Assembly: GCA_022315425.1 (NCBI GenBank) | Contig: JAIUPT010000028.1 | Coordinates: 682,001-746,000 of the forward strand | Origin: Pseudevernia furfuracea | Taxonomy: Eukaryota > Ascomycota > Lecanoromycetes > Lecanorales > Parmeliaceae | DNA length: 64,000 bases | Direction: 5' to 3' | Translations under genes and position numbers: made by a program | Notes under the pieces: generated by a model | What the model was told of the DNA's origin: nothing | The model's database searches: none | The model's input: the letters and a program-made list of their open reading frames with translations, nothing else | Shown: one piece after another, positions 10,671 through 21,174 of the stretch | Position numbering within the stretch: the first letter of the stretch is position 1 | Layout: every line of letters begins with the position of its first letter

Positions 10671-11734
10671 GCTGATCGTACGCTTCCAAATGGTGGTTCG
10701 TAAATTAGCTCACTTGAAATAATCAGAAAATCCTCCAATATAATCCTCTGCTTCAGTTCATGTTGGAAGTTCGCATGCCAGCTCTGGTCCTTCTTCTCTG
10801 GTGATGTTAGCTAGATGTCTCATGAATCCATACCGTCAATATTCTGAATACTCGGAACGGAGAATCAGACGCACACGACTCGTGGGTATGAGAGAGAGAC
10901 ATTTCCTTGTTCACCACACGAAATATATCCTCTTCAACCTACCATGTCAGAGTAATCTCCAGGATTACGATTGCGTCTGTCTAGCCGCCGTACCGAAGCA
11001 GAAGCATCGAACCAACGAAAATAGAACCAAACACATTGACCCTCGAATACTCGACTGACAACAGTCAGTCTTCTCGCAAACAGAGTTCTCGAGAAACGAA
11101 TGGCAACTATCCATCGATCACCCTCGATTCAACACTACCTTATCAAATCATCTCGGGCAAAGGTTAGGATGGCCCCTGCGAGCCACTTTGAGCGGGCTTC
11201 TGGCAACGACGATTCTTCCTCGGTCTTGCCGAAGCGGGCGTCTTGCTGGGGAGTAAAGTACAGTCCAGGAACGAGAACACAATGCTTCGCTCATGGAAAA
11301 CGCAGAGCTTCGAGTTGACTAGCTGCTGGTGTAAGCGTGAAGAATAGCAGCAGCGCTTTACCGTTTACTGGTGCCCATGTCTGAACGGCCAGCCATGTTT
11401 GGCGGGCTGTCTTGCCAAACGCCGTCGCTAAAGATGGACGGTATTCGCGGCCTGGCTAAAATGGAGGTGAATCTTTATCCTTGAGGGTAGCTTCACTGCT
11501 TATAGTCGTCGGGATCACATCGTGTTTCCTCATATCGGACTTTCCCGGAGAGACGCGTTGGTTTGACTGAAGGCGAAAGGGAGTTAGTTCATCATCGCTC
11601 GAGCGGCAGCGGACAAGAAGAAGACTCACACCACCACTCGTGGCATCTTACCTTTCTTAACAGACCCCAAAAAACGTTCTTGGAGGTATCATGTATTTTA
11701 GTGAGTGGGTCAATCATTCTTAACCAGAGGGCCA
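10671..11734. other. Intergenic, no supported gene
   Basis: There are only short frames without family features. The right-hand part lies directly upstream of the MFS remnant and may contain unrecognisable 5' parts of it. Confidence 0.5.
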
Positions 11735-12080
11735 GGAGTACTGACGCATCACTACACCAATATACGGTGAGTAACGCCTACTTCTTCGCTCCTACCATTG
11801 TCAAAACCCTCGGCTGCTCAGCTGTGCAGACTTCAACTGCATACCATTCCTCCAACCGCTGCAGCATTTGCTCTCTGTCTCATAATGGCCTATTTGTCCG
11901 ATCATATGCGCCTTCGTTTCCCCTTCATCGCCTTTGGTTTTGCGCTCACAGACGCTGGCTTCGCCATCCTCATGACCGTACACCACCACCAATTCTCAGC
12001 ACAATACGCCGGTTCGTGTCTCGTCGCCGTGGGCGAAATTAGCCATGTCTGCCATTGTAAGAAGGACACCATCGCTGGTG
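11735..12080 (+). pseudogene. Remnant of an MFS transporter, frameshifted and truncated
   Basis: Two frames together read as the middle-to-late part of an anion/allantoate-type major facilitator. The first has VSNAYFFAPTIVKTLG, ending about 11830. The second has LHTIPPTAAAFALCL, then IMAYLSDHMRLRFPF and IAFGFALTDAGFAILM. The family has an uninterrupted KTLGxSAVQTQLxTIPP at this join. One extra T at 11832/11833 explains the frame change. Conserved sequence fades after QYAGSCLVAVG near 12040. No intact N-terminal half or C-terminal helices can be found. It is therefore a decayed copy that cannot make a 12-helix transporter. It abuts the ThDP-enzyme remnant in the same orientation, so the two probably belonged to one former metabolic locus. 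Confidence 0.75.
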
Positions 12081-12374
12081 CGCTCAAGCAAAACAGTTGG
12101 CAGCGCAATACTTGCATAGATTTCATGGAACTGCCACTTTCTCCAGGGCGTGGAGATGTACACAGAATGTCGTTGCTCCGGCTACAATGAGGGAAATGAG
12201 CATGGAGATGCCAAGGTTAGATGCTAAACACTTCTACTAAGACTTGAAGTGAAAGTAGAAAATCCTAATAGACCTTCTTTTTCCATTTGTACAGCCTCAT
12301 TCGCATTTTTTGAAGCTTTCTAGGAGGTAAATAGAGCCTTTGTGTCTTTGTATATTGGTTGAAAGTAACCGCAG

Positions 12375-13375
12375 GGAGGCGTGGAAGCATGCTTCGTCAA
12401 CCTAGGGTCCGATCATCCCGGCCTCATCGAAGCCGTACTCAAAGGACAGAGAGATAGAAAAGACTTGTTCCCCAACATCTACACATACCCTAGCGAGGTA
12501 CGTCAGGCTTGAAGCTACCTCTGGATCATGCGCCATCATTCACGTGGTCGTCCTTCGCTCCGGTTCCATTGGCTGAGCCCTTGTCTAGATGGTCGCCATG
12601 TCAATGGCCGACGGCTGGGCTCGCGTAACTGGACGCCCACAAGCTGTGATTGTGCACGTCGACGTTGCGACCCGAGCTCTCGGCTGCGCCTTACAAAATG
12701 CCAGCAGTGGCCGGGCCCCCGTGCTAATATTCGCGGGCTTGTGCCCATTCACAGTGGACGGTGAGCTACCAGGTTTACGCACCGAATACCAGCACTGGAT
12801 TCAAGATGCGCTCGATGAAAAGTCTATTGTCCGTCAGTACTGCAGGTATGTGGGCGGGCTGCGAACTGGGCGGACTGTCAAACAATCCGTTGCTCGGGCT
12901 TGCGATTTGCTATGAGTGATCCAAAGGGCCGGTGTACCTAGCCAGCGCAAGAGAAATTATGGCAAAGGATATAGAGCCTTACAAAATCGATCAGAAAGAA
13001 TACTGTCCTATAGGCCCTGCGGCATTGCCAGCGAAGGCAGTCTCAGACATTGTGGAAGCCTTGGTCAATGCCAGGAATCCGCTAGTAATCACAGGATACT
13101 CAGGTCGAAATCATGCGAGTCCTTCGAAACTGGTCCAACTAGCTGACGCGATTCCCGGGCTCCGCGTCTTTTGAGACTATAGTGACATTGCGAAAGCGGC
13201 AGCAAGGAGATCATTTGGTGGTTTGAAGGAAGGGTTATTTACGGGGAGGGCAGAAGACGCACAGCGGTTGAAAGCGGTGTTGGCGCAAGCTGAGGAAGCC
13301 ATGAAAGAGGGACGGGGCGCGGTGGTAGAGGTAGTATTAGATGATGACGACGTGAGGGGGGTGGTAAAGGAATAG
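12375..13375 (+). pseudogene. Remnant of a thiamine-diphosphate-dependent enzyme with internal deletion
   Basis: This reads as the acetolactate-synthase/decarboxylase-like ThDP family. A first coding piece (12375-12497, GVEACFVNLGSDHPGLIEAV) joins through a canonical intron (12498-12588) to MVAMSMADGWARVTGRPQ and then the central-domain start. A missing T near 12900 puts a stop in frame and hides ALRFAMSDPKGP. A missing C near 12930 restores the frame at VYLASAREIM. After ADAIPGLRVF there is a stop at 13172-13174. The same frame then jumps straight to a typical C-terminal end (AAARRSFGG ... GRGAVVEVVLD), ending at 13375. Most of the central domain and the ThDP-binding domain are therefore deleted. 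No start codon for the N-terminus was identified. It is non-functional as read. Confidence 0.8.
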
Positions 13376-13742
13376 GCAGTGTAGATGACTGTCTATTTGC
13401 TTCATTATTTCTGGGGGGCACCACCAGGGGTCACTTCGCCCCTGCTCAGCTAGCTCACTCGCTAAAGCGGCCCGCAGGCCACCCCCGCGCGAGGTAAGGT
13501 ACCGTGGCACCGTGGCACCGTGGCTCGCGTGGTACTCTAAGGTACATTACCTGAGGGCACTCTTAGCTAATCATGCCAAGTCATAGGGGTACATACGGTA
13601 GGTGTTGTTCATATCCATCGGTTGCAATACTTTACAACGGCCTCTCAAACAATGATTGTTGAAAATGGGATAAAGTGATAATCATTTCTCTGTCAAGCAA
13701 CCTACTCCTCTGTCTCAACTTGGTTGCTCCACAGCAATCAGT
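13376..13742. promoter_or_regulatory. Upstream region of the dihydroorotate dehydrogenase gene
   Basis: 367 bp between the remnant ThDP gene and the next start codon. It contains a short GGCACCGT-type tandem repeat at about 13499-13524 and GGTAC-rich sequence around it. A short pyrimidine-rich leader precedes the ATG. No specific factor site is claimed. Confidence 0.4.
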
Positions 13743-14858
13743 ATGGCCGTATATGTATCCAAACCTCCCTCCAGAGTTACAGAGGCTTCAAAGGCTCGGT
13801 GTTTGGGTTTTGATCCTCCCCTACTGAACTCAGCGAACCCATGGGCAACGACGAAAGAAGATCTTAAAGCCTTGTACGACTGCCCACATACTGGCGCCAT
13901 AACGACCCGCACTGCTCTTGCAAATGGATTCGAGCATGACAATGCTACTCATCAGTACTGCTTTTTCGAGCCCAATGGTCACACACCAAGAGGCCACAGT
14001 ACTGAGGGTCATCCTCCTCCTCATCGAGGCACCACCCGGTCGGACCCAACTTCGAGTCTTAACACTCTTGGCTACAGCCCTTTCTCCGTCCATGAATATC
14101 TGAAGATCATAAAGGACCTACTGCTAAGCCTTCACTTGGAGGTTTGTCCAATTAAGCCAGTTATAATCTCCGTAGCCGGATCGCCCGCTGAAGTGCTCGA
14201 TCATTACCGTAGCATGTCGCACCTACAACTCGATTTAAACGAAAATTATAACGTCTCCGCAAGATTATTGATGGAGATCAATCTCTCCTGCCCCAATATT
14301 GCTGGAAAACCACCTCCCGCATACTCCAGGGATGAACTATCAAAGTACCTGATACCTTTGATTGACGCGGACCCTGGCGGTTGGGGAAGCATAGAAGTAG
14401 GCATAAAGACACCACCGTACACTTACCAAACACAATTCGACGTGCTCATCTCCGCGCTCCTTGAATCGAGCAAGGGTCGCTGCCCAATCTCATTCATAAC
14501 AGCAACCAATACTCTTGGCTACTCCATGGTCCTCTCGGCGTCCCTTACCCCTGCACTCAACTCCTCCACCGGCACCGGAATAGGTGGCCTTGCAGGCTCT
14601 GCGCTTCATCCTCTGGCTTTGGGCAACGTAGCAACGATACGCCGCATGCTAGATACGCATGAGCTGCTCCAGAACATTGAAATCATTGGCGTTGGAGGTG
14701 TCAGTGATGCAGCTGGCTATGAGAGGATGAGGGCTGTAGGTGCCGCGGCTATAGGCGTAGGAACAGCGTTAGGAGTGGAAGGGGTGGCGGTATTTGAGAT
14801 GATCAGGGATAAAGTGGAGGGGAAAGCTGATGGCAAAACTCGGCCTTCAAAATTCTGA
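13743..14858 (+). CDS. Dihydroorotate dehydrogenase, class 1A-like (cytosolic, fumarate type)
   Basis: This enzyme oxidises dihydroorotate to orotate in pyrimidine synthesis using FMN. It is a single exon of 371 aa. Family features are LGFDPPLLNSANPWATT near the N-terminus, INLSCPNIAGKPPPAYS (the Asn/Cys/Asn active-site segment of class 1 enzymes, with the catalytic Cys), EVGIKTPPYT, TNTLG, the Gly-rich GIGGLAGSALHPLAL, and the FMN-phosphate loop IIGVGGVSDAAGYERM. The length is slightly above bacterial class 1A because of insertions, including a His/Pro-rich stretch around residue 90. There is no mitochondrial presequence or membrane helix, unlike class 2. Filamentous fungi normally use the class 2 mitochondrial enzyme, so this may be an additional paralogue. 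It is intact despite lying next to two decayed genes. Confidence 0.85.
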   Translation: MAVYVSKPPSRVTEASKARCLGFDPPLLNSANPWATTKEDLKALYDCPHTGAITTRTALANGFEHDNATHQYCFFEPNGHTPRGHSTEGHPPPHRGTTRSDPTSSLNTLGYSPFSVHEYLKIIKDLLLSLHLEVCPIKPVIISVAGSPAEVLDHYRSMSHLQLDLNENYNVSARLLMEINLSCPNIAGKPPPAYSRDELSKYLIPLIDADPGGWGSIEVGIKTPPYTYQTQFDVLISALLESSKGRCPISFITATNTLGYSMVLSASLTPALNSSTGTGIGGLAGSALHPLALGNVATIRRMLDTHELLQNIEIIGVGGVSDAAGYERMRAVGAAAIGVGTALGVEGVAVFEMIRDKVEGKADGKTRPSKF

Positions 14859-15107
14859 GAAGGCTTAGTTACTACGACTTGCGAAATGAAGAGAGTATGG
14901 CATGACCCTTTGGTAATGAGGGACGAAAAAACATGCGCGACGAAATGAGGGTTGCGGGTGAGTCCCGAGGCTCGCAGTTGCAGATCGAGGTTACAGCTTC
15001 TTTTATGGCTTCTCTCCATTGCTTCCTCGGTAATCGGGTGCATCCTTCTCTTATACTACTGCCACGAAAGATACCGTGCAGCAAATCAACCCACTGGCCG
15101 CTTGCCA

Positions 15108-15821
15108 TCAATGCTGAGTCCCGACACTGCTTGCACCCGCTTGTATGGTCTGGGGTGCCACATCCAGCTGGTTCCACTGCCCCTTCTTGAAAACTTCGCT
15201 GTTTGAAAACCAGTCTTCGATCCTCACAGAGACCGTCTCATGGGGCAGATCAGCGACAACTACCCCAATAACCCTCCCAGTTGTCAGCACATTCTCTCGA
15301 ACTATCTTGCCCCCATCCTTGATCGGCTGCTTGAGAAAAACCTCATAGGCCTTGCTCCCCACTACACTCCTTGGCCTTTCGCCCAAGACTGGAAAAAAAA
15401 TCTCGGCCCAAGTGATGCCAAGCCAAGATTTCGTTCCGGTGACCGGGTCCACCTTCTCAATGAAGTTGGAGAGCTGGCCGATGCGCATTGGTGTAAGAGG
15501 ATCATCGATCTTCAGGGAACTTGAGATCTGCTGAAGACCCAAAGGGAGTCGATACAAGCGTGGTGATTGTCCTGTGGCAGAGGGATTGGGGTATAGAGCT
15601 GCCGTGGATCCATGGGTTTTGGCCTCTAAAGATGGAAGTGAGTCTAGCAAGACGCCGCGCCAACTGGGGCTGTGCTTACCTTGCTCTACCTCGAACATTG
15701 CCATTCCTTGCAAAAAGCGTCCCACTTTCGCCTGCTTTGCTTCTGCGGCGTCCGCTGAAACCAGCAGCTTCGGAGGCAATTTTCCGGCCCGAGTGGACGT
15801 GATAGCGGGTTTAGCGTCCAT
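15108..15821 (-). CDS. Hypothetical protein with a possible SH3-like C-terminal part
   Basis: An open frame of 237 codons from ATG 15821. It probably contains a 54-nt intron (15679-15626, GTAAGC...CTTTAG) that is a multiple of three. The spliced product would be 219 aa and the unspliced one 237 aa. The N-terminus is basic (AGKLPPKLLVSADAAEAKQAK). The C-terminal half is beta-rich (VIGVVVADLPHETVSVRIED) and ends in a Gln/Ser tail. I do not recognise the family. A longer frame reaches back to 16043, but its extra sequence overlaps the probable promoter shared with the next gene and looks non-coding. A divergent coiled-coil gene starts 338 bp away. Confidence 0.6.
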   Translation of the reverse strand: MDAKPAITSTRAGKLPPKLLVSADAAEAKQAKVGRFLQGMAMFEVEQGKHSPSWRGVLLDSLPSLEAKTHGSTAALYPNPSATGQSPRLYRLPLGLQQISSSLKIDDPLTPMRIGQLSNFIEKVDPVTGTKSWLGITWAEIFFPVLGERPRSVVGSKAYEVFLKQPIKDGGKIVRENVLTTGRVIGVVVADLPHETVSVRIEDWFSNSEVFKKGQWNQLDVAPQTIQAGASSVGTQH

Positions 15822-16159
15822 GCTGGAATAGAAATTGCTCCGTGTTGGACGTTTTGTTGTTGGGAGGAGGGGTTTTTGAATATATGTGAAGATGATGAGC
15901 TTTAGTGGCGTTTGAGTCGGTTTTGAGGTCCGAGTGTGAGTGTTAGAAGACAAGGTGCCGGATATGGAAAGTGAATGCTCTTCGGACCAATTGGATTTGG
16001 TCATCATCTTTTGGTCAAAGACGTGACACAACGGAGATTGCACCTCAATAAACCACCGTCATTGGGTCCCGACCCCGAAGTATTACCCCAACCGCGTCCA
16101 AAATCTCAACACACCCATCACTGGCACCGACACAATTACTCTATGACACAATTGACCCA
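15822..16159. promoter_or_regulatory. Short divergent promoter
   Basis: 338 bp separating two divergent start codons (15821 minus and 16160 plus). It has several CCAAT/ATTGG pentamers, for example ATTGG near 15990 and CCAAC-rich sequence near 16090. No TATA box stands out. Confidence 0.4.
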
Positions 16160-16669
16160 ATGACACCATCACTCCCATTCCCAGTCCACAAGAAGCAACC
16201 GTCTCCACCAAAAGACTTCTCCCCCTTCCAATCCTTCCGACCCACCGTATCGCAACCGAAGCCGGCACCGATGCCCCCCCCAACCCACTCAACCCAGCCG
16301 CCGCGATCGAAAAAACCTCCCCACGAGCGCGCGCAGGCCAAAAAAGCCCTCCGCGCCGAACGCCAGCAGGAAGATCGGGCCAAGTACGAGGTGACCCAGC
16401 TCCAGGCAGAACGCCGTGCCATCGTTGACGCTCTCAAGACCGTAACCGCCGACCACGAGCGGCTCCTCGCGTCGCTCGGGCGCATTGAGACCGAGAACGG
16501 GCAGTGGCAGACTCCGAATGCGAGTTTGGGGGAGATGTACCGGTTGAGGGTTGAGATCGAGCAGGTGGAGAAGCAGATGAGGGAGTGTCATCAACGGTGG
16601 GATGAGCTGGGGGAGCAAATTGAGGAGAAGCATGTTGAGATTGCTTTTGGTGGTAGTGGTGATGATTAA
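16160..16669 (+). CDS. Hypothetical coiled-coil protein
   Basis: A single-exon frame of 169 aa. The first 50 residues are Pro/Lys/Ser-rich and probably disordered. Residues about 52-160 are highly charged, helix-forming and heptad-like (AQAKKALRAERQQEDRAKY, then LQAERRAIVDALKTV and LRVEIEQVEKQMRECHQRW), consistent with one long coiled coil. It ends with a short Gly/Ser/Asp tail. There is no signal peptide or membrane segment. I do not recognise an orthologue. Coding status is supported by amino-acid composition and by the absence of a competing frame on the other strand with protein features. Confidence 0.55.
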   Translation: MTPSLPFPVHKKQPSPPKDFSPFQSFRPTVSQPKPAPMPPPTHSTQPPRSKKPPHERAQAKKALRAERQQEDRAKYEVTQLQAERRAIVDALKTVTADHERLLASLGRIETENGQWQTPNASLGEMYRLRVEIEQVEKQMRECHQRWDELGEQIEEKHVEIAFGGSGDD

Positions 16670-17068
16670 GGGAGGGGTGTGAGGTGTTGAGGGTGAATGA
16701 TGTGGTGTTGAAGAACAGTTCTTCGGGAAATCTAAAAGGAACATCCATGCGTTTGTTGTGTGGATAGACTCGATGAAAATCGAATGAATGAGGTGTGGGT
16801 TGGAAAAGTCAGCCTTGAGCACACGCGCATGTTTGGAGTGTCAGATCAAGAACGAACGCAGAGAGAGCGCCTGCAGCTCTAAAACTTGTAATGATAATAA
16901 TAAAGAGTTCATGTTCTAACAGAACCAGTGCTTCTAGGGTATAACGCATGCAAGGCCCAAAACCTTTTCAAGCATGAGCACCGTAGCAATGCAAGCCATC
17001 AGTCATTCTAATCATGACACATTACCACCCATTACCATCCGATCCCCATCATGAACCGTAATCATCGA
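16670..17068. other. Intergenic between convergent genes
   Basis: 399 bp of 3' flanks. No gene or clear repeat is seen. Confidence 0.6.
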
Positions 17069-20000
17069 TTACTTCGTCCCAAAGGCCTTCTTCACTGCCT
17101 TCATAGAGTTCAAAGTCTCTGACTTTCCAGGCTTCCTCCCAATCTCCATTACCAGGAACCTCACAAAGTCCCGCATAGTCCAGTAGCTACTATGCGCACT
17201 AAGCATGTTGAGGTACTGAATCTCCAAAGGGCCCCCACTAGAATGCAAGATGTAATCGATCTGCCCGTTATCGTTCAAAAGAAACATCCGCTTCTCCGCG
17301 ATCTCTTCCTGCGTGAAGTTATGCGTTTCCAACTCGACGGTCGAAGGCATGTTCGCGACAGTAGGGCGCCTTGGCATTGTATCCAAGCCGGTCATGTTCC
17401 TCGTCGGCACAGTCGGTTTTCCGCGGAAGACTGAGCCCAGGTACTGCGGCCAGGTTTCCGTGGCACTGGGAACTGAAGCAGGTTTTAGCGTCGCTGCGTA
17501 TTCAACATCAACACAAGCGTTGAGCCGATAGGCGACTGGATCGAGGTAGTGCATGACGTTGTAGAGATTGTCCACGGCGAGACATCCATAAGTACCAGCT
17601 TCGCCAGCTACACTACCATTGGTGTTTTCGACTTCTGTATCTGGTTTCTCTCGACCCTTTCGGGGTATTAGGGGCGCCTTGTTGAGGAGTAAGAAAAATC
17701 CAGCCGGGCTGCCACAGAAGAAAAGACTCTTGGTGTCAAACTCGAAGATGTCGGTACGAGGCTTACTGGCCTTGAGTTCGAGCTGTTCGGGCAATTTGGT
17801 CGGCTGTTTGCTCAGAATATCAAGACACATCACGCTACCTAAAGAATGGGCAATGAGATGGACTCTCCCATTCTCGTGAAAGTCTGGATTGTTGCTGCAC
17901 CATACCCTATAAATACGGTTGGCCTCATGTATGACAGCCTCAATCATCTTGGGCTTGTGGTGCGAGAGATAGTACGGAATATCGAGCATGACATCGCTGA
18001 TTAAATTCCGGACCGCGGGTAGAGATTCTGCAGTGATATCCTTTAGGGTGAATTGGTTCTTGATAGAATCGGCATCCTTCTGATTAGGATTAGGGTCCGG
18101 ACCACCATCGTCCAGGTTCATCTTGGAACGCCAGTTGATCTTCAGAATCGTTAACACTGGGGCAATGCGGTTATAGTCGTGTGCAAGACCTACAGGCAAA
18201 ACCATGATGCTTCCCAAGTCTTGACGCAACCAAGGTTTGACGGGATCAGATTCGAGCTCCATATTCATCTGTCTACGAAAGCGATTGATGTTGTGTGTGA
18301 AATGAAAGCTTTCAACGCGCTCCGAAAGCTTTTGTCCAATCCTAGTATGATACTTGTCAGACCAAGGCTCTAATAGAGACGGTGGACACCAACCCATGGA
18401 TGACCAGTACCAGATCAGTGGGCTTCGGCCTTTCGTCTGCAGACTCGCAAGCAACACATGACATCGGTTCCACCGGAGATATTGTGCCAGCTTTCTTGAT
18501 TTCTTGAGCGACTTTCTTAGCTTGGACGAAAGCTGCAGCTTTCTTGGTTGGTGGATGCAGCTTTTCCCATGCCTTCATATCAAACCCACGAACTACAGGT
18601 ATACCTACAGCTTTGCCCTTGCGAATATTTCCCAAGGGTTTCCGTCCACGGGAAACGGAAGGGACTTGGCTTGTCCTCAAAATTTGGGCGTCTCTGCCGT
18701 TGGCGTAGATGATACTAGCATCCGCTAGTTCCTTGTGAGAGGAAGTGAAGCCGTCAAGAACGCCAGCGGCCTTATTTTCAGCCATCTCAGCAACTACTAT
18801 GGCTTGCTGTACCTCCTGCTCTCCGGGGCCGAGTTCAGTTGTTGCTGTTCCGAGTAGCGAACGACTGCTACTGCCTGTGGTTGGTCGATTCTGATCGGCC
18901 GGTGGTACACCTGACCACAATTTGTAGACGAGCTTGAGTTCCGCCTCAGGACCAACCTCGATACAGCTGTTCAATTCCTCGACGTATGCCGGGGTCCACG
19001 GCTTTATGTGCTCATAACCTTCTTCGATTCGGTTTGCAAGTTCAGACTCGATAGGCATCATTGAGTCCTTGAAAAACCAGGTTCCTCGAATGACAGACGA
19101 GACGTCGTGGACAGGATCCCAGTATATGGGTCCCATCTATATTAGTTCGGTGAGTACTTGGCGGGGCTCCAAATGCTGGATTGGGTACTCACCTTCAAGC
19201 TTGGCATATGAACTACGTGCAATCGGAGCATCCCCACAGCCACATGAGCTTCTTCAGGCACTTGGACTCTCGGTTGTTTGCGGCGCAGGGAATGTCTTCG
19301 AGAATCGGCGTCTATCCTCGAGCCATCTTCATCATCACTAGAGTTACTAGAACTGGATCTTTGGAACGTGGGTCTCAGAGGAGATGACTTTTTTGGATGG
19401 TAGTTTTCTAGAGACTGAGCACCATCAGCTTGACCTAGTTCTGGCGCTGAGTGAGGCGGTTCGGGCGAGCGTGAACGTGGACGTGACCGTGATCCCCGAA
19501 TGCGAGAAGGGATTCTTAGGAAAGGTGTGCCACTCGTATCTCTTCCTGAAAGGCTCGAGCTAAGATTTGCCTCGCCGGCGTTCTGCGTTCCCGCCTCGGT
19601 AGGTGCTGCATCATCTCTTCCTTTGGACTTCTCGAACTTGCCCCTACGGCGGAAGGGACTCCAGCTCCTTTTCTTCTTCACGACACCGCTCTCAAATTCG
19701 TCATTGCCAATCTCGTCTGAACTAACGGGCATGGTCTCATCGAACGGTATGTGCTCTGGATCATCGCACAGCGTCAAATCTGGGCCTGCTGGTCGATGCT
19801 CCTTTCCGAGGCCAGCCGGATGTGTAGCATTGCCAATCGCTCTGTAGATCATATCGTTTCTATTCTCGGGCATGGCCTCCAGGGCCTCGAAGCCTTGGCT
19901 GTTAGTCTTCCCCGGTCCAAGTGCCTGCTTCTCGTGCGCATCTCTAATCGTCTGTGCTATCCGCTCCTGGTTTCTGCGAGAGACATTTGTGGTATTCCAT

Positions 20001-20308
20001 CTTGACCCAGGTGCATCCTTCTTGGAGCGTACAGGCTTCTGGAATTTTAACCAGGCCTTTTCCAATGCGATATTGTCGTGGACGGAGAAAGGTCTGGGCG
20101 GAACTTTTGAGGACTTGTTTGCTGGATTACTGGAGGGAGGAGGCGCGGGCGATAAAGGGTCATCGATGGGTAAAGCTGAGGAGTAGAAGTACTGGGCGCT
20201 GATTTTGGGAGGGTCGGCTGATGCTACTGAAGCCCGTCGAGTGAATTCGTTGGATGCTTGGTGGAGCATACATGACGGGCTGTAGGTGTGGCCTATAGAC
20301 GCAGCCAT
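17069..20308 (-). CDS. DDHD-domain phospholipase (intracellular PLA1-like)
   Basis: A large intracellular lipase of the DDHD/PA-PLA1 family (yeast Yor022c type) acting on phospholipids. Three exons on the minus strand, 20308-19193, 19136-18394 and 18341-17069, give 1043 aa. The second junction rebuilds VLVIHGIGQKLSE, the family's oxyanion-region signature. The nucleophile motif LIAHSLGS puts the catalytic Ser at about residue 786. The C-terminal DDHD part has KSLFFCGSPAGFFLLL, NLYNVMHYLDPVAYRLN and SSYWTMRDFVRFL. The N-terminal third is Ser/Arg/Pro-rich and disordered, beginning with a conserved AQYFYSSALPIDDPLSP segment. A further conserved block, PIYWDPVHDVSSVIRGTWF, opens exon 2. There is no signal peptide, as expected for a cytosolic or peripheral membrane enzyme. 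Confidence 0.92.
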
Positions 20309-21174
20309 CGTGGCTATAGGGCACCAGCTGTAGTTATCATAGAATGTAGGAAACGGTATGAAGGCCTAGCAGAACATATAGAGTATTGTTGCCTGTCCTG
20401 CAGGTGGATTAACAAAGTTGACAGTTGGAATCTGTGCAAGAGAAGAAAGGGTATTAGAAGAGTGGTTGCTACTGGTACTGTATGTAGTCTATGCAATAGA
20501 AAGGAAAGTGGTACAGTTCATTATGCCAGTAGTTGGCTGTACTCTAGACTGGAGAAAAGAAAGCAAAGAAAGCGTGGGATGCAGGTCGACAAATGATTGG
20601 CAAGGTGTGGTGGGTGGGGGGGGTAGGCGCGGGGTTTACTCGCAGCGAGCAACACCGGCAGCAACAACCATAAAATACACATGGAGAAAGACCAAAGTCT
20701 CAGTTGCCTTTCATTAAGATAGGACTCTCTGAAGGGTTTCTGAACCTGATCTCCATTTTGATAACCAGAATCTCGCTGTATGTACAACCCTCCAACGCGA
20801 CTGGTGGCAACAATCCGACTAGAAAGTTATCCTTGCGCTTTCAATAAGTAAGGTTCGAAGGTTCGAAGGCAGAATGGATATCGAGAAGTTGCAAGGGCAT
20901 GTCCAACGAGGCTTGCCTCTCTGAATTTTGGACACTGGTAAAGGAAAAGACCGCCCGCAGCTTATGAAGAAAAGGCTGTATCGAATGGTGCCGCGAGTGA
21001 AAGGAATGTAACTGAACCAGTGCCGAAGAGTCACTCCTGCCGCCTTCGTGCCCCTGACCGTCGCGATATCGATGGAGCATGCTGGGAAGGTACCTTGATC
21101 CGCGTGGTGAAGTTGAAGGACGCCAGGGCAATAGCATCCAAATTGCCCATCAAGAAGTCAAGAAGCACAACCTC
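20309..21174. other. Intergenic between tandem minus-strand genes
   Basis: 866 bp holding the DDHD gene's upstream region and the 3' flank of the next gene. It contains a purine-rich stretch around 20560-20640 and a small direct repeat, GGTTCGAA twice, near 20850. No gene is supported. Confidence 0.5.

Noticed and set aside
11735..13375. Repeat-induced point mutation as the cause of decay
   Set aside because: The disabling changes are single-base indels and a large deletion, without the dense C-to-T/G-to-A pattern expected.
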